A DNA stretch of 64,000 bases from Argopecten irradians (Eukaryota; Mollusca; Bivalvia; Pectinida; Pectinidae), in assembly GCF_041381155.1 (NCBI RefSeq), contig NC_091135.1, forward strand, positions 772,620 to 836,619, read 5' to 3'. The notes under the pieces are model-generated. The model was not told where the DNA came from and made no database searches. It saw only the letters and a program-made list of their open reading frames with translations. Shown here one piece after another: positions 38,762-50,200 of the stretch. Position numbers and translations under genes: made by a program. Positions within the stretch are counted from its first letter, which is position 1. Each line of letters begins with the position of its first letter.

Positions 38762-39778
38762 TGTGACGTTTACCGGGTCCGATCCAGTCACAATTAACTG
38801 ATGATCTATAGTGTCTATATTATGTACTGTTCCTATCAAATTACTCAGTGCAAATATATACAAATAATACACAGCTGACCTAGCTGTGATTCTATATATA
38901 CCTAAATATTATGATTAACAATATCAATCCTACTGATCACTCAGTGCCTCTGAGTGATCATGATAATCTCTTAACTTCAGTATATACAAACAGCATAAAT
39001 CATACAGATCGGAATAATTATTAAATGATTAGCAACAAATACTGAGTGATCTATAAGCCTATGCGAGTAGTCTCCCCTACCTCGGGTGATTCGATAATCC
39101 CTACTCGCACATATATAATCAGACTACGATAAAATCAATGTAATATTATCTATAAGAACCTTTCCCTAAGGCTTAACACTACCGAGCTACCGAGTACTCA
39201 AAATCACTGTGCACTCACAGTACTCACTGCTACTGAGCACTCACGTTTAACGAGTACTCTCAGAGCAATCACTCCAGCAATGATTCACACACAATCATTA
39301 CATATTACAGAGTACTATAATCACTAGTACTCTCAATGATTCACGTAAACGCAATCATTCAACGAGCAATCCCAAGGCTCAGTTTACAACTTACTCTCCA
39401 GAGTATATAACGCGGAGGAGGAAAGCCTTATTCAGGCACGTCAATCTCCGATCTCAACTCTACCGTAAGTTATTATCAACTGACGTATATAGGCAAGCCT
39501 TGTTCAGGCACATCTATATTTACCTTGTATTAACCACTTAGGTGTTTTCGCTTCGGCAGCTCGTCCAACAATAAGAAAAACTTTCGCTGAAACCGCGGCT
39601 TTATATACTGCCGGGCAACGACATTAGCGCCCTCTATTTACAATAATCCTAGGCCCTAGAACGCTTAACTTACATATAGCTTAACATTACAAGCGTCTAC
39701 TTGACGGCGAGACTAACAGACAAAATAGAGCGGACAGCGATTCCGGATAGCATGGTAATACAACCGTATTTCATCACA
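38762..39778 (-). repeat. 5' LTR of element II
   Basis: A 1,017-bp copy of 31492-32480 that keeps ~28 bp (around ACAGATCGGAATAATTATTA) missing from the other copy. Confidence 0.9.
39599..39607 (-). promoter_or_regulatory. TATA box in the 5' LTR of element II
   Basis: The minus strand reads GGCAGTATATAAAGCCGCGG, a TATA box in a GC-rich frame. The same site is at 32301-32309 in the other LTR. Confidence 0.55.
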
Positions 39779-39782
39779 TTTG

Positions 39783-40630
39783 TGACATTCAATACTACCA
39801 GAAACATATAAGCCATGGGCTAGGAGGGTCCCACATGCACCCCCCCCCCCAACCTCCGAACGAATATTTTTTCTTAACCCTTATGACCCACTGATTACTA
39901 ATCAAAATGTTAACATTGCATAAGTTGGGATGAACTTCCGGTTATGACGCCATCAAAATGGCCGCCATCTCGAATTTCACTAAAAAGTGAAAAATAGTCA
40001 TAACATTGACATTTTGCAACTGAAGTAGACAAATGAGGTATCAAAATGACCACAATAGAACATAAAATACATATCAGTAACAAATAATCCAACATATGTA
40101 ATGATTTCTACGCAGGAAATGAAAAAATACGATGTTAAGCTCAAAAATTGAAAATTTTCAGTATTTTTTTTCATATTTAGATTGACGTAGCAAAAATGTT
40201 TCCCAACAACAAATTATTATTCGTAATCATTCATTTGATCTCTTGTCAATCATTAAAAAAGAATAACAAAAATATGCAGAAATGCAAAAGAGAATTATTG
40301 TTATACCATCATTTGGTTTACAAAACATCACCGGATGCGTATCCAGGGCATATGATTGTTATCTAAGTGGGACTTCAAAATAATCCATTTTCATGTTCGA
40401 AATTTTTTAGACCAGTAGCGTCTCAAACTGAATTATTACGTCAAAACGCCAACTAATAGCTATTCCGTCAATACCATGACACTTTCTGAAACGTTTTGTG
40501 TCTTTTAGAATGAGCACATCCATTGTTATTTCCAGTGTATAGCGTAAGGAAATGTCAGATAGTTACTACAGTGTCACATATGTCTTTCACTAGTTCGCTG
40601 TCTTCGATGGCGATAAGCTGATGTGACATT
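39783..40630. other. Intergenic, no gene seen
   Basis: Contains a run of 12 C at 39840-39851. The short frame at 39910-40095 shows no domain. Confidence 0.5.
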
Positions 40631-40639
40631 ACATTTCCG

Positions 40640-41320
40640 GGTTACCATCGTGGTTCTAACTTGTCAACCGTCCATGGCCAGAGTTAACAAAAGAAACATC
40701 GGTTTCAGGGATGTGGGAGCTCTTCCTGTTTCTAACCTAGTGATTCACATATCGTATATGATGTTCCAGACTTCTCCGGCATGATGGAAAAGACACCAAA
40801 CCACATTCTGTAAAGGGCTGAGCTGGTTCTCCTGAATTCGTATGAAGCACAATTTTCCATTCTTGTGAATCCTCAGTGACCATAGATGGCACATGTGGAT
40901 TCTTTGAGGTCATAAATGAGGTCTGCAGTTAAGTTCCACTATTTGCCAAGTCTGGAAAGCACTTTTTACAATTTTTTCTGGAGTGTCTTTAATGGTCTCT
41001 TTACGCATACACCAGATGTGACACAACCAGCACCTTCAAGGGAGTGGGAAAAGTCAGACCAATGAAAAACATTTAACATTTAGGGCCTCGATGATATCAC
41101 CTGTGCCATTGATGGAGCAATGTGCTAAGGAGAATGCGCTAAGGAGAACCAATGCCAATATTCGAAGAATGTGGATCTGGTGTAATTTCCATTATGCCAG
41201 AGAAGTCTGAATCAGCATATACGATATCTAAGAATCTGAAGTAGATCCCACATCTCTGAACTTGTTGTTCCTGATATGAACTCTGGCATGACAGGCTAGA
41301 ATAACACTGGTAATGTAGTA
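40640..41320. repeat. Diverged inverted repeat, arms about 220 bp
   Basis: About 40640-40860 matches the reverse complement of about 41100-41320. Shared words include TATCGTATATG, CAGACTTCTC and GGTTCTCCT. Both arms can be read as related short peptides on opposite strands (around FRDVG) with stops, suggesting two decayed copies of one coding or transposon sequence. Family not recognised. Confidence 0.5.
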
Positions 41321-41750
41321 GTTTCCGCCGCCGACTTTCTTTCTCTTTAACATAAATTATTAAATTCTTGATAAGAATCTAGATTGTAAAGTAACAACTC
41401 AAAGTATGCTTTATTAATGAGTAATAAATTATTTAAGTAATTACATATATTTTTTGTTTATAATATGTCTTAATAATTTTAAAAGCAATTTTTGCTACTT
41501 ATATGTCGGCTATACTGGATGGCGTAATTTTGTTTTAATTAGACATATAAATCATGTCTCAAATGATTGTATAAGTAAGATGTAAACTATTGATGTTATA
41601 TTTCTCTTTCATATAAATTATTTGCATATGTTACACTCATCTCTATTGGTTAGATTAGTGAGGTTATTTTTCCAAAGACCGAAAGAATTATGCGTCAAGT
41701 ATTATGGCGCCATTTATACAAAACGGTTTCGCTGGGAATTTTAAAAGCGG
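41321..41750. other. Intergenic, no gene seen
   Basis: AT-rich DNA up to the target-site duplication of the foldback element. Confidence 0.5.
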
Positions 41751-41759
41751 CACAGTCAT
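41751..41759. other. Target-site duplication, left copy
   Basis: CACAGTCAT directly abuts the left terminus. The identical 9-mer abuts the right terminus at 52749-52757. Confidence 0.9.
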
Positions 41760-41882
41760 GGAGGGCTGAAGTTGGTTGCGAGTTCCTAGTTCCTAGTTCC
41801 GTTTGATAAACGGAACTAGGAACCAGACCCGAGTTCCGTTTAACTTAAACGGAACTAGGAACCAGACCCGAGTTCCGTTTAA
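41760..41882. repeat. Left-arm tip of the foldback element
   Basis: Terminus plus two to three 39-bp palindromic subrepeats, cut by the TTAA element at 41883. Confidence 0.9.
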
Positions 41883-42540
41883 AGGGACTAAATCGCTAAA
41901 AAATCATGTAATAAAAGATAAAAAGAATTATAGGACTAAAATTAATTGTAAAAGTTGTGTACTTTGTGTTAATAAAAATATTTAAAAGTTTGTATAACAA
42001 TTTTGTTCAAAATGGAGAAAAACTGAAAATAAATAGGACCGACCTAGTCACTATTTCATATTATCTTTCGGCGAGTGTAAACAACCCCTATGTGCATGCG
42101 CGACGCGTGAACATTCCAAACATCCGATCGAAGGAAATCTCATCTGTCTAATGGACATATCTACTATCGACTGAAAACACAAATTTATCGACTACAGGTT
42201 CCTGATTACTACTGAATACTGATTACTTTTGAAACGTATGCAAAAGTTTTGTGAAGAGTTTCTAAGTGTAAATAATCCTATACTGTACAGGTTTTTGTAG
42301 CCATAAAGAAGGGTTTTCATTATATTATATGGTTTTATACTTGCTTCTATCATTATTTTATTTTCATTTGTCATGATATTATGTACTATTCCGCTAAACC
42401 TGCCAATATTATTAGGCTTTTAAAAAATGGCCTAATATATAGACTTTATAATAAGGAAAAAATGACGAAAAACTAATAATATAGGCATGTTTAGCGGACT
42501 AAGTAAGTACGTGTATTTCTTTTATCATTATATCAATATT

Positions 42541-42760
42541 TAACATTCCGTATACATTGTATATCCTTAGTTATAATGTCTATCCGTCTAATGGGCATTC
42601 CCTATATATCTCTAGTTATAGTCTTTGTCCGTCTAATGGACTTTCCTTATATAGCACTAGCTATAATATATATCCGTCTAATGGAAATTCCCTATATATC
42701 CTTAGTTATAGTCTCTATCCGTCTAATGGACATTCCCCTATATGTCACTAGTTATACAAC
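42541..42760. repeat. Tandem repeat of about 43 bp, four to five copies
   Basis: Units contain TATCCGTCTAATGG, then CCCTATATAT and CTTAGTTATA. They lie inside the TTAA element. The open frames over it come from the repeat. Confidence 0.8.
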
Positions 42761-43032
42761 TTTTTTACATCTGATTTACTTTAAAAAAATCAGCCTAACT
42801 ATATATATAAATTTTATGTGTACTTTTATGTATTCAAAGCAAAAATACACCTTACATATACATTGTAGACCTATGTACATATATGTTTGCTTAATAATGT
42901 ACATGTACACCTGTATTCATGTATAATATATACATAATTAACGGGTGAAAATACCTCTCACTTCTTGTCATATTTCCATCAAATACTCTAAAGCTTCATA
43001 GAACTATGCTGTTTTACTTGGCAATGTAGATA

Positions 43033-44020
43033 CAGGGGCGTAGGAAGCGGGTGTGAGAGGTGGGGGCGGGGTTGGAGGGGGTCGGTGGAGGGGGGCAATT
43101 GCCTCCCCGTTTCCCAGGACGAGGGCAACCATTTCTTGTTTTCGCCGACTGAAATGTTCTAAAATTGCACATTTGAAAGAAAAAAAGGTCCTCCTGCACA
43201 TTTTCGTGAACTAGACTTAAAATGTCAATCAGGGGATTCTACGTACTATTTTAAAAAATGTCTCTTAAAAGATTCATCTGTTTATATGACTTAGCAAAAC
43301 AATTAATTCATTATTATTTTGTGTTAAACAACAATGTACCGATGGTGTGAAGCCAGTATGTTCAGATCGAGTTGCATAGATATGACGGCATTCACAATTA
43401 CCAATTCTTAATGCAGGTATCTTTAAAAAAAAAGTATTATGTTAAGAACGCTTTAAAATCATTAAAATATATCGTAAATCTCATCACAGCCATTCTAAAT
43501 CTAATATTTTTACCCGGGGGAGACCCTCGGACCTCCTCAAACACCCAAATCTCTCGCCTTCAGGCGCTCTCACATTCATCAAAATGCATCGTAAAATTCT
43601 AAATCGTAATGTATTTCCCGGGGGAGACCCCCTGGACCCCTCAAACACCAAATTCTCGCGGTTTCGGCGCTCGCAAATTCATCAAAATGCATCGTTAAAC
43701 TCATCTTAGCCATTCTAAATGGTAATATTTTTTTCTCGTAGGAGATTGTCGCCCCCCCCCCCCCCCCAACACCAAAATATCGCACCTTTGGCGCTAGCAT
43801 GGCAATTTGCGTATTCATTAGTTTCCGTTTATCGACGCCACTGTCTATAAATGTGTACAAGGATTCTACTCAACGATATATGAAAAAAGTTTATAAATTA
43901 TATATGGTTGTGTGTTGAATTAAAGAATCAATCTCCTCCTGTGGGTGCGGGGCGAGGAGGGGGGTCCAAATATTGAGGACCTTTGCATCCCCCCCCATTA
44001 CGTTTCTTTCTACGCCACTG
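43033..44020. mobile_element. Element with CAGGGGCGTAGG ends nested in the TTAA element
   Basis: 988 bp, with ends CAGGGGCGTAGGAAGC and, inverted, CAGTGGCGTAGAAAG. It is flanked by AGATA at 43028-43032 and 44021-44025. Inside, about three ~103-bp units repeat (CATCAAAATGCATCGT at 43577 and 43680, with CCCGGGGGAGACCC). The CAG-N-G ends resemble hAT-class termini, but hAT duplications are usually 8 bp, so the class is open. Confidence 0.65.
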
Positions 44021-44373
44021 AGATACGCTGTAAATGTATCAGCTATTACGGGTAATCAGGCCAATGTAACCGATAAAATATAAGTTGCCTCTTAGTGGTG
44101 TTATTACATCTATATCCATTAGCCGGATGAGATTTTCAGCGACCTCGATTCCGAACTCAAAGATCCACTCGGTTCTTTCCGTTGTAAACATTCAATGCCG
44201 ACAGATACAATTTCTTGTTGTGTTTGGCGATGTTTTAACGTTGATAAACATTGCCAATAGTTCAAATTAAATGTTGTAATTTTGAAAACTTTCTAATTTC
44301 AGGTATAAAAACGTTTGTAGGAAGTCAAAAACCCTAAGAAATCTATGTAAATCTAATGATTTAGTAACTTTAA

Positions 44374-44962
44374 CTTAAAAGGAACTAGGAACCAGACCCG
44401 AGTTCCGTTTAACAAACATGCTGGCCAACGAGCCGAGTTCCGTTTATTAGGATTTCTATCTCTAATTGCATGTTCAATTACATATTATATACGGGAATCG
44501 AACTTAAAGCTTACATTCATAATACAGAACAGAATTCATATCTATAACACAGATTTCCTTAAACGGATCTGATACCTAGATCTCAGTTCCGTTTAACTTA
44601 AACGGAACTAGGAACCAGATCCGAGTTCGGAACTAGGAACCAGACCCGAGTTCCGTTTAACTTAAACGGAACTAGGAACCAGACCCGAGTTCCGTTTAAC
44701 AAACATGCTGGCCAACGAGCCGAGTTCCGTTTATTAGGATTTCTACCTCTAATTGCATGTTCAATTACATATTATATACGGGAATCGAACTTAAAGCTTA
44801 CATTCATAATACAGAACAGAATTCATATCTATAACACAGATTTCCTTAAACGGATCTGATACCTAGACCTCAGTTCCGTTTAACTTAAACGGAACTAGAA
44901 ACCAGACCCGAGTTCCGTTTAATTTAAACGGAACTAGGAACCAGACCCGAGTTCCGTTTAAC
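44374..44962. repeat. Left-arm subrepeats of the foldback element, inner block
   Basis: 39-bp palindromic units alternate with two copies of a longer unit (GCTGGCCAACGAGCCGAGTT... to ...CTTAAACGGATCTGATACCT), starting near 44410 and 44708. The same longer unit occurs inverted in the right arm. Confidence 0.9.
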
Positions 44963-45849
44963 AATTTTTATTTTTTTCTGATATTTTAATATTCTGTTAA
45001 ATTGATGTGCATTTTATCGAACTTCAAGCATAAACCAAAACTGCCTTTGAAATATACATGTATATTGTACCTATTGATCTTGGTTAAGAATATCCTTCCA
45101 TGAGTCAACTAAATAGATCACAAAGAATCACCTGTTTTATGAAGTAATTGTCACAAAAACAATTGGAAATAGTAAAACAGGCTCCACGATTTCCTTAATT
45201 TTAAATCTCCATCATATAATGATGCTTTCAATATCATATGATTATGAGTGCTATGCAATAGCGGTAAAGAGTCAGTCCCAGTAATTTTACAATTTTGAAT
45301 TCCCACTAAGGATGCTACCATCGCCATATGAGTACTATCCCATACTAAATTTCAGAGAAAAAGTCGTTTATATGGAAATAAACAAATTGACCCCCTCAGG
45401 CCCAAGGGGATAAGCCACACCCTTTGTATAATTTTGTATCCTCACCCCATACAGAAACTACCTTTGCAATATTTTTGTTATATATCGTGCTAAGTTTTAG
45501 AGAAGAATTCTTTTATAAGGAAATTAGAGTTTTTTCAATGTTAAGCCACTTTTCATGATATAATACTTACCATAACTTTAGAATTCAAATACACTACATA
45601 CACCAATTTTTATAGCCCTGAAAACATTATATTTGAGAATCCCGTCTCCCTACCGTACCTTATTTCGTACTCGACGAGAGTAGTATATATAATGGTGTCC
45701 CTTCCTAAAAACCTCTATGTAGCCACGAGGCCAAATGACAGAGGAGGAAAGGGAGGGAGGACAGAAGGGTGGAACCCCATAAAGTTATTGTTAGTTTTAC
45801 ATCATGTAAATTGGTTTTACATTGAAAAACCTCAATTTCTTTTCAGTAA
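44963..45849. other. Foldback-element interior, no gene
   Basis: AT-rich DNA without genes. About 45300-45540 has a diffuse internal repetition like the core of pearl-type elements, too worn to classify. Confidence 0.4.
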
Positions 45850-48800
45850 TACGCTACCATAACTTTAGTACGCGAATTTGTCTTACCGTAATGGAGAGTC
45901 CGAAGCCAGGCAGCCCAGTCAAATGGCAAATGTAGGGGACAGGCCCCAGGCAGAGAATATAAAACAGGGTTGAATGAACAAAGGAAAAAACGGATATACC
46001 TCCCCGTGGAAAGAGGTGCACCGTTGTGAAACCTGCTCGCATAAGGTTAAAAGACCGTATATGTATATAATGTATACTGAGGAGGAACAGTCACAGACTG
46101 AGTCATCGAAACTGGGCCCAAGGAAAACAGTCCATCAGAGTGGAAGGACAGAGACCGGAGGTGAAAGTAGACTGACCACGCCAAACGGCAGAAGACATGA
46201 TATCCTGGTACAAGGACCTATTGCGGAGAGCCAAAGAAGTCGCAAGGGCTCTAACCTCATGAGCCCTCACCTTTCATTTCGCATGATATTGATCATTAGA
46301 CGGCTCATAAGCAATCTTGATCACCTTACATATCAATGTGGAGATGGACTGGGAGGAGATATCCTGCTGACCCTGTTTTTAGGTCCCGACAGGAACAAAG
46401 CATCCGATAATTCTCCCCAGACTCAATAGAGACTGACAGGAAAGGCATTCTAATGGAATGGGGCGAAAAACGTGGTTCCCAATATTTTTGTCCAAATTGC
46501 AGGATCAGTGAGAAGGGTAACGACAGAGCTAGCTCTTGCCCAAGAAATACGCGAAGAGCGAAAAGACAATGCATAAATATCACTTCTCATGTGGCCTGAG
46601 GCAACAGCAAGCAGGAAGACAGTCTTAAAAGTTAAAAGCTTTATGGAGACCGATCCTAAAGGCACATTAGAAGCCGAAGCCCCCATTTGTGACTCTAACA
46701 CGAGTTCCACTGTGGAGCTGACGTTAGGCCTGTCCAGATTGAACCCCCGAATCAAGACAGACAAAGAAATGAAGATCCTACCTCTGGTCTACCACGGAAA
46801 GAAAATACACTGGCAATAGCTGTGCGATAGCCTGCAATAGTACATGATTGCGCTCCCTAAACAACAAGGAGAAGGAAACTCGCAATCAGCTGGGCAGAGG
46901 CCATGACCGGATCAATTTTCCTGACGATACACCAATCAAAGAAGATCTTCCAGCGTGACTAGTAGACGGCAGAGGAGAAAGACCTTATTGATCGTGCGAT
47001 GCGAGCTGACATATCCGAAGAAAAGCCTGTCTGAGCTAGGACTCCTGAAATCATGTCCAAGCATGAAGGTAACGTCTGGGGCCGATTCTAACGAAAGACA
47101 TTTGTTTTTGGTGGGAGAACCAGAGGACGAGCCACCAGAAACGACAAGAGCTCCGAAAACCAGGGTTGTCGCGGCAACAGTGGCGCTATCGGAAAGAGGG
47201 AGCAATAATGCTCCGGAAACCTCTGTAGAACCCTGCGTCCACGGCCCAAGCCACTTGGTTTGGCACGGAGACACAAATATTGACAACTGACTATAAAGAA
47301 AAGAGGCAAAAAGATCGAGGGTTATAGATGCCGTTCTGTCATAACCAGCTGGCGCCGCATGGAGATTTGCGCCAGAACATTTGCCCTTCCTGGAAGATGC
47401 TTGACAGAACATTTGCCCTTCCTGGAAGATGCTTGACTAAAATTGTTAACTGCATTTCCTTATAGATAGGAATAATACGGAAATACGGATAGCGAGGGCA
47501 CAAAGGACGTAAACTGATGTCCCTGTCTCTCCAGATAAGCGACCACAGTAGAGTTGTCCGTAGCCATTCAAACCGCATTGGAATGCAGAATCCTCTAAAA
47601 CGTCTGCAGAGAAAACAGAACAGCCATCATCTTCTGCATGTTCCCCAGACCACTGTATCGACTGGCAATGGATGTCGAGGGAAGCCCCTAACACTTTAAT
47701 GAACGCGTTCATGAACATGGTCACGGTGGGAGCTGGCATGGACGACAACGAAATCCCCTGAAGAACATTTGTAATTGCCTTTCAGAGTACACCACCGAGC
47801 AAACCCCTTGAGTTGAGATAACACAGAATATTTAGAGACCTACGCATTTCGACGAGGGACCGGCCGATGAAGGTCAGAGGAAGATATCTGGCCTTCTCGA
47901 ATTTGGAAAGGTGGAATGACAATACTATGAACCGCGTGGAAACGGTTTCCAAAGAAGACAATGTTTTAAGAAGGGGCACCTCATACTCTTTAAGGAACTA
48001 AGCCAACTTTAAGCAAAAGTTTCACGACCAGACGGGTGTTCCGATCCACAGATTCCCGAACTAGATGGATCATTAGCAATTCGTCGACATAGTTGTGAAC
48101 ATGTCTTCCCTAGAGTGCAGAAATCACACTACAACCAACAGCAGTTGATGGGACACCAAGCTCCGAACCTCTTGCGGATCAGAAATATTCTGGAATAGAA
48201 GCCGAGTGTGTAGTCCATAATAGGCACCCCTCGACCACGCCCTTTAAAAGCATGGTCCTTACTTCCTCCCGGATGGAAACTGCCTTCTCCGGATCCCCCG
48301 AAGGAGGGAAAAAATACATACTTTGACACAAAGTGTGGATGCCGCAAGTATGGAATGCCAAACCGCTCCTTCACTACAGAAAAGGCTCAAGAGTCATGTG
48401 TGATATTCTTCCATTGACTCTAGAAAGAAGGTGGACTGACGATCTCCTACAGGAAGATGAAAACGAGGAATATCGAGACCTTCACAGATGGAGAATTGTT
48501 GCCTAACCCAAACCCTAATTAACGAAATGAGGACTTGAATCTGAGACTGGCTGAATTCTCAAGAACAGACATTTCGTATGGAACGATCAAGGACGGAGAA
48601 ACGAATCAGGAACTTTTCGTCTTGTCCCAATGAGGGTTTGTACTCTTCCTACCCTTCCCAATGTTACCCTTGAAATAAGGCTTTGACTTCGGTCGCATAT
48701 AACAGTGGGAGCAGAATTTCTAGCCTTCTTCTTTGGTGGTGCTGACCTCTGTGAGGTAATGGCCTTCAATCTCAGAATTCTCAAAAAGGGAAGAAGGGAC

Positions 48801-48960
48801 CACGTCCTGCTCCAAATCAGAACAGAAGAAAGAGTGAGCTCTGAGAAAGCGTAATCAACAAACTGGACCGGTAAGGTTCTTCGACAGAGCGGTTTTGTTT
48901 TCAAAACAGAGAGAAACGCCTAGCCAACAAGACATTGATGAGCAATGACACCTTCAAAGA
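45850..48960 (-). pseudogene. Decayed DIRS-like tyrosine-recombinase retrotransposon
   Basis: This block is GC-richer than its surroundings and has coding-like stretches on the minus strand in DIRS order. 48904-48587 looks like a basic gag tail. 48374-48129 resembles the start of a DIRS reverse transcriptase (FYSRIFLIRKRFGAWCP). 47748-47446 resembles DIRS RNase H (QWSGEHAED, then GETGTSVYVLCAL). Next comes HLPGRANVL near 47400. 46764-46450 resembles the recombinase (LTFKTVFLLAVASGHMRSDI). Frames change often and stops are many. A 32-bp tandem duplication lies at about 47377-47440. DIRS elements insert by a tyrosine recombinase instead of integrase. Ends were not found. The call rests on remembered motif patterns and needs a search. 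Confidence 0.6.
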
Positions 48961-49199
48961 AGCTAATGCTCTCAATGTCCTGTTCAGGGCAGAAGTATTC
49001 AAGTTTATATATGACATTCTGGATGGAGAGACGCAACAGCCTCTCCATCTTGTGGTGCTCCTTGGAGCCGAACACTACCTGGTTCACTGACCAAGTTTCC
49101 CGAGTTCAACACTCAAGCTTAGCTGGCAAAGAGGACGGCAGTTTATCATGTATTGCATAACCAGGGGCTTGAACCTTTGACCAAAACTGAGGTGTAACA

Positions 49200-49419
49200 G
49201 GGCTAACCTAAGTGTGCGAGATGAGGAAAAATTCTTCTTCATAACTCAAGTTAGGATATGAATGCCATTGACCACTTTTTCTAGTTAGATAAACACCCGT
49301 CAAATTGTCCAATGAAAATATCTAGTAAACATCTTATTACACGTGGGAATCATAATAAACAAACTCAACGCATTGGTCAGTAAAAGCACGTGAACTGAAT
49401 ATGGAATTTGAATGCGTGG
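49200..49419. other. Unassigned spacer in the foldback element
   Basis: AT-rich DNA between the DIRS-like block and the first right-arm subrepeats. No features seen. Confidence 0.4.
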
Positions 49420-49649
49420 GCTAAAAGGAACTCGGGTCTAATTCCTAAATTCGTATGATCTTAAACGGGACTCGGACATGGTTTGTCGACTCCGTTTCTA
49501 CGCTATATTGAGTTTTACTGTGATCATATGTTCCTAAAGGTTCCGAAGACGATTACTGTAAAATGCTAGAACACTGACACGTCAAAAAAGGAACCGCTCA
49601 AGGTGCTTTGCGATTAGGAAAAGTAATATCTTGACAATGAAATGTACAA

Positions 49650-50200
49650 TTGAAGCTCTGATTTCAAAATGATTGATGACAGTATAGTACAGGAGATCTT
49701 AGAGGATTCTTGGCGCCTACCAAAGAATGATGTATGTCTGACGACAGAGGAATATTTTCTCTGCTTTTAAAACTATAAATATTAAAATCCAAGATGGCTG
49801 CCTCTTGGCCATCTTGTTGATTTTGTTTCATTAAGTTGTATGGCCCATTTGGGGCTATCTTGTTGATAGATCGGTTCAAAAATGCCTTATACGCAACTAG
49901 GAACCTAGGGGAAACCAACCTCTGAAATTTCAGACAGATCCCTTTGGTGCTTTCTGAGAAATACAGATAAACATCTTCAACTTCCAAAATCAAAGTTGTT
50001 TCTCTGTCGGCCATCATGTCGATTGGCCCTAAAATGTAATATGCAGAACAGGGGCACTAAGGTAACCTACATCTGCAATTTAAGACTTCTTGGTAATAAA
50101 AAAAAAAACTAAAAAAGGACAGGCGGACGGACGTACAGACGGACGGACAGATAGACCGACAACCTGATTACTATAAGGCACCCGTATTGCTATACGGGGC
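49650..50200 (+). mobile_element. Pearl/Helentron-like element B
   Basis: Two diverged core repeats of about 200 bp (GGCCATCTTGTTGATT near 49806; GGCCATCATGTCGATTGG near 50010) are followed by an ACGG-type microsatellite (50118-50158) and a terminal perfect hairpin CCCGTAT-TGCT-ATACGGG at 50181-50198. Same plan as element A, opposite orientation. The left end is approximate. Confidence 0.65.
50181..50198 (+). other. Terminal hairpin of element B
   Basis: A perfect 7-bp stem (CCCGTAT/ATACGGG) with the 4-base loop TGCT, near the element's 3' end. Helitron-class elements usually have a short hairpin there. Confidence 0.7.

Larger units (their letters stand above)
31492..39778 (-). mobile_element. 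Ty3/gypsy-class LTR retrotransposon with an extra zinc-finger ORF, element II
   Basis: LTRs at 31492-32480 and 38762-39778 begin TGTGA and end TCACA. The element is flanked by the 4-bp duplication TTTG (31488-31491 and 39779-39782). Minus-strand order is 5' LTR, primer site, gag, pol (protease, reverse transcriptase, RNase H, integrase), a C2H2 zinc-finger ORF, 3' LTR. Integrase follows reverse transcriptase, the Ty3/gypsy order. By eye the LTRs differ at about 15 positions plus a ~28-bp indel, so it is older than element I. gag and pol carry frameshifts and stops, but the zinc-finger ORF is open throughout. Confidence 0.93.
41883..44369. mobile_element. TTAA-flanked transposon nested in the left arm
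   Basis: A 2,487-bp insertion with TTAA at 41879-41882 and 44370-44373. Ends are AGGGACTAAATC and, inverted, AGTTACTAAATC (10 of 12 match). Deleting the insertion and one TTAA restores the normal subrepeat junction CCGTTTAACTTAAA, an internal proof of insertion. TTAA targets are typical of piggyBac-class elements. No transposase frame is seen. Confidence 0.8.

Noticed and set aside
43004..43201. Pro-rich ORFs on the minus strand
   Set aside because: They arise from G-rich low-complexity DNA at the end of a nested transposon.
46936..47412. 158-codon minus-strand ORF as a host gene
   Set aside because: It lies inside the DIRS-like block between the RNase H-like and recombinase-like fragments, and has no domain of its own.
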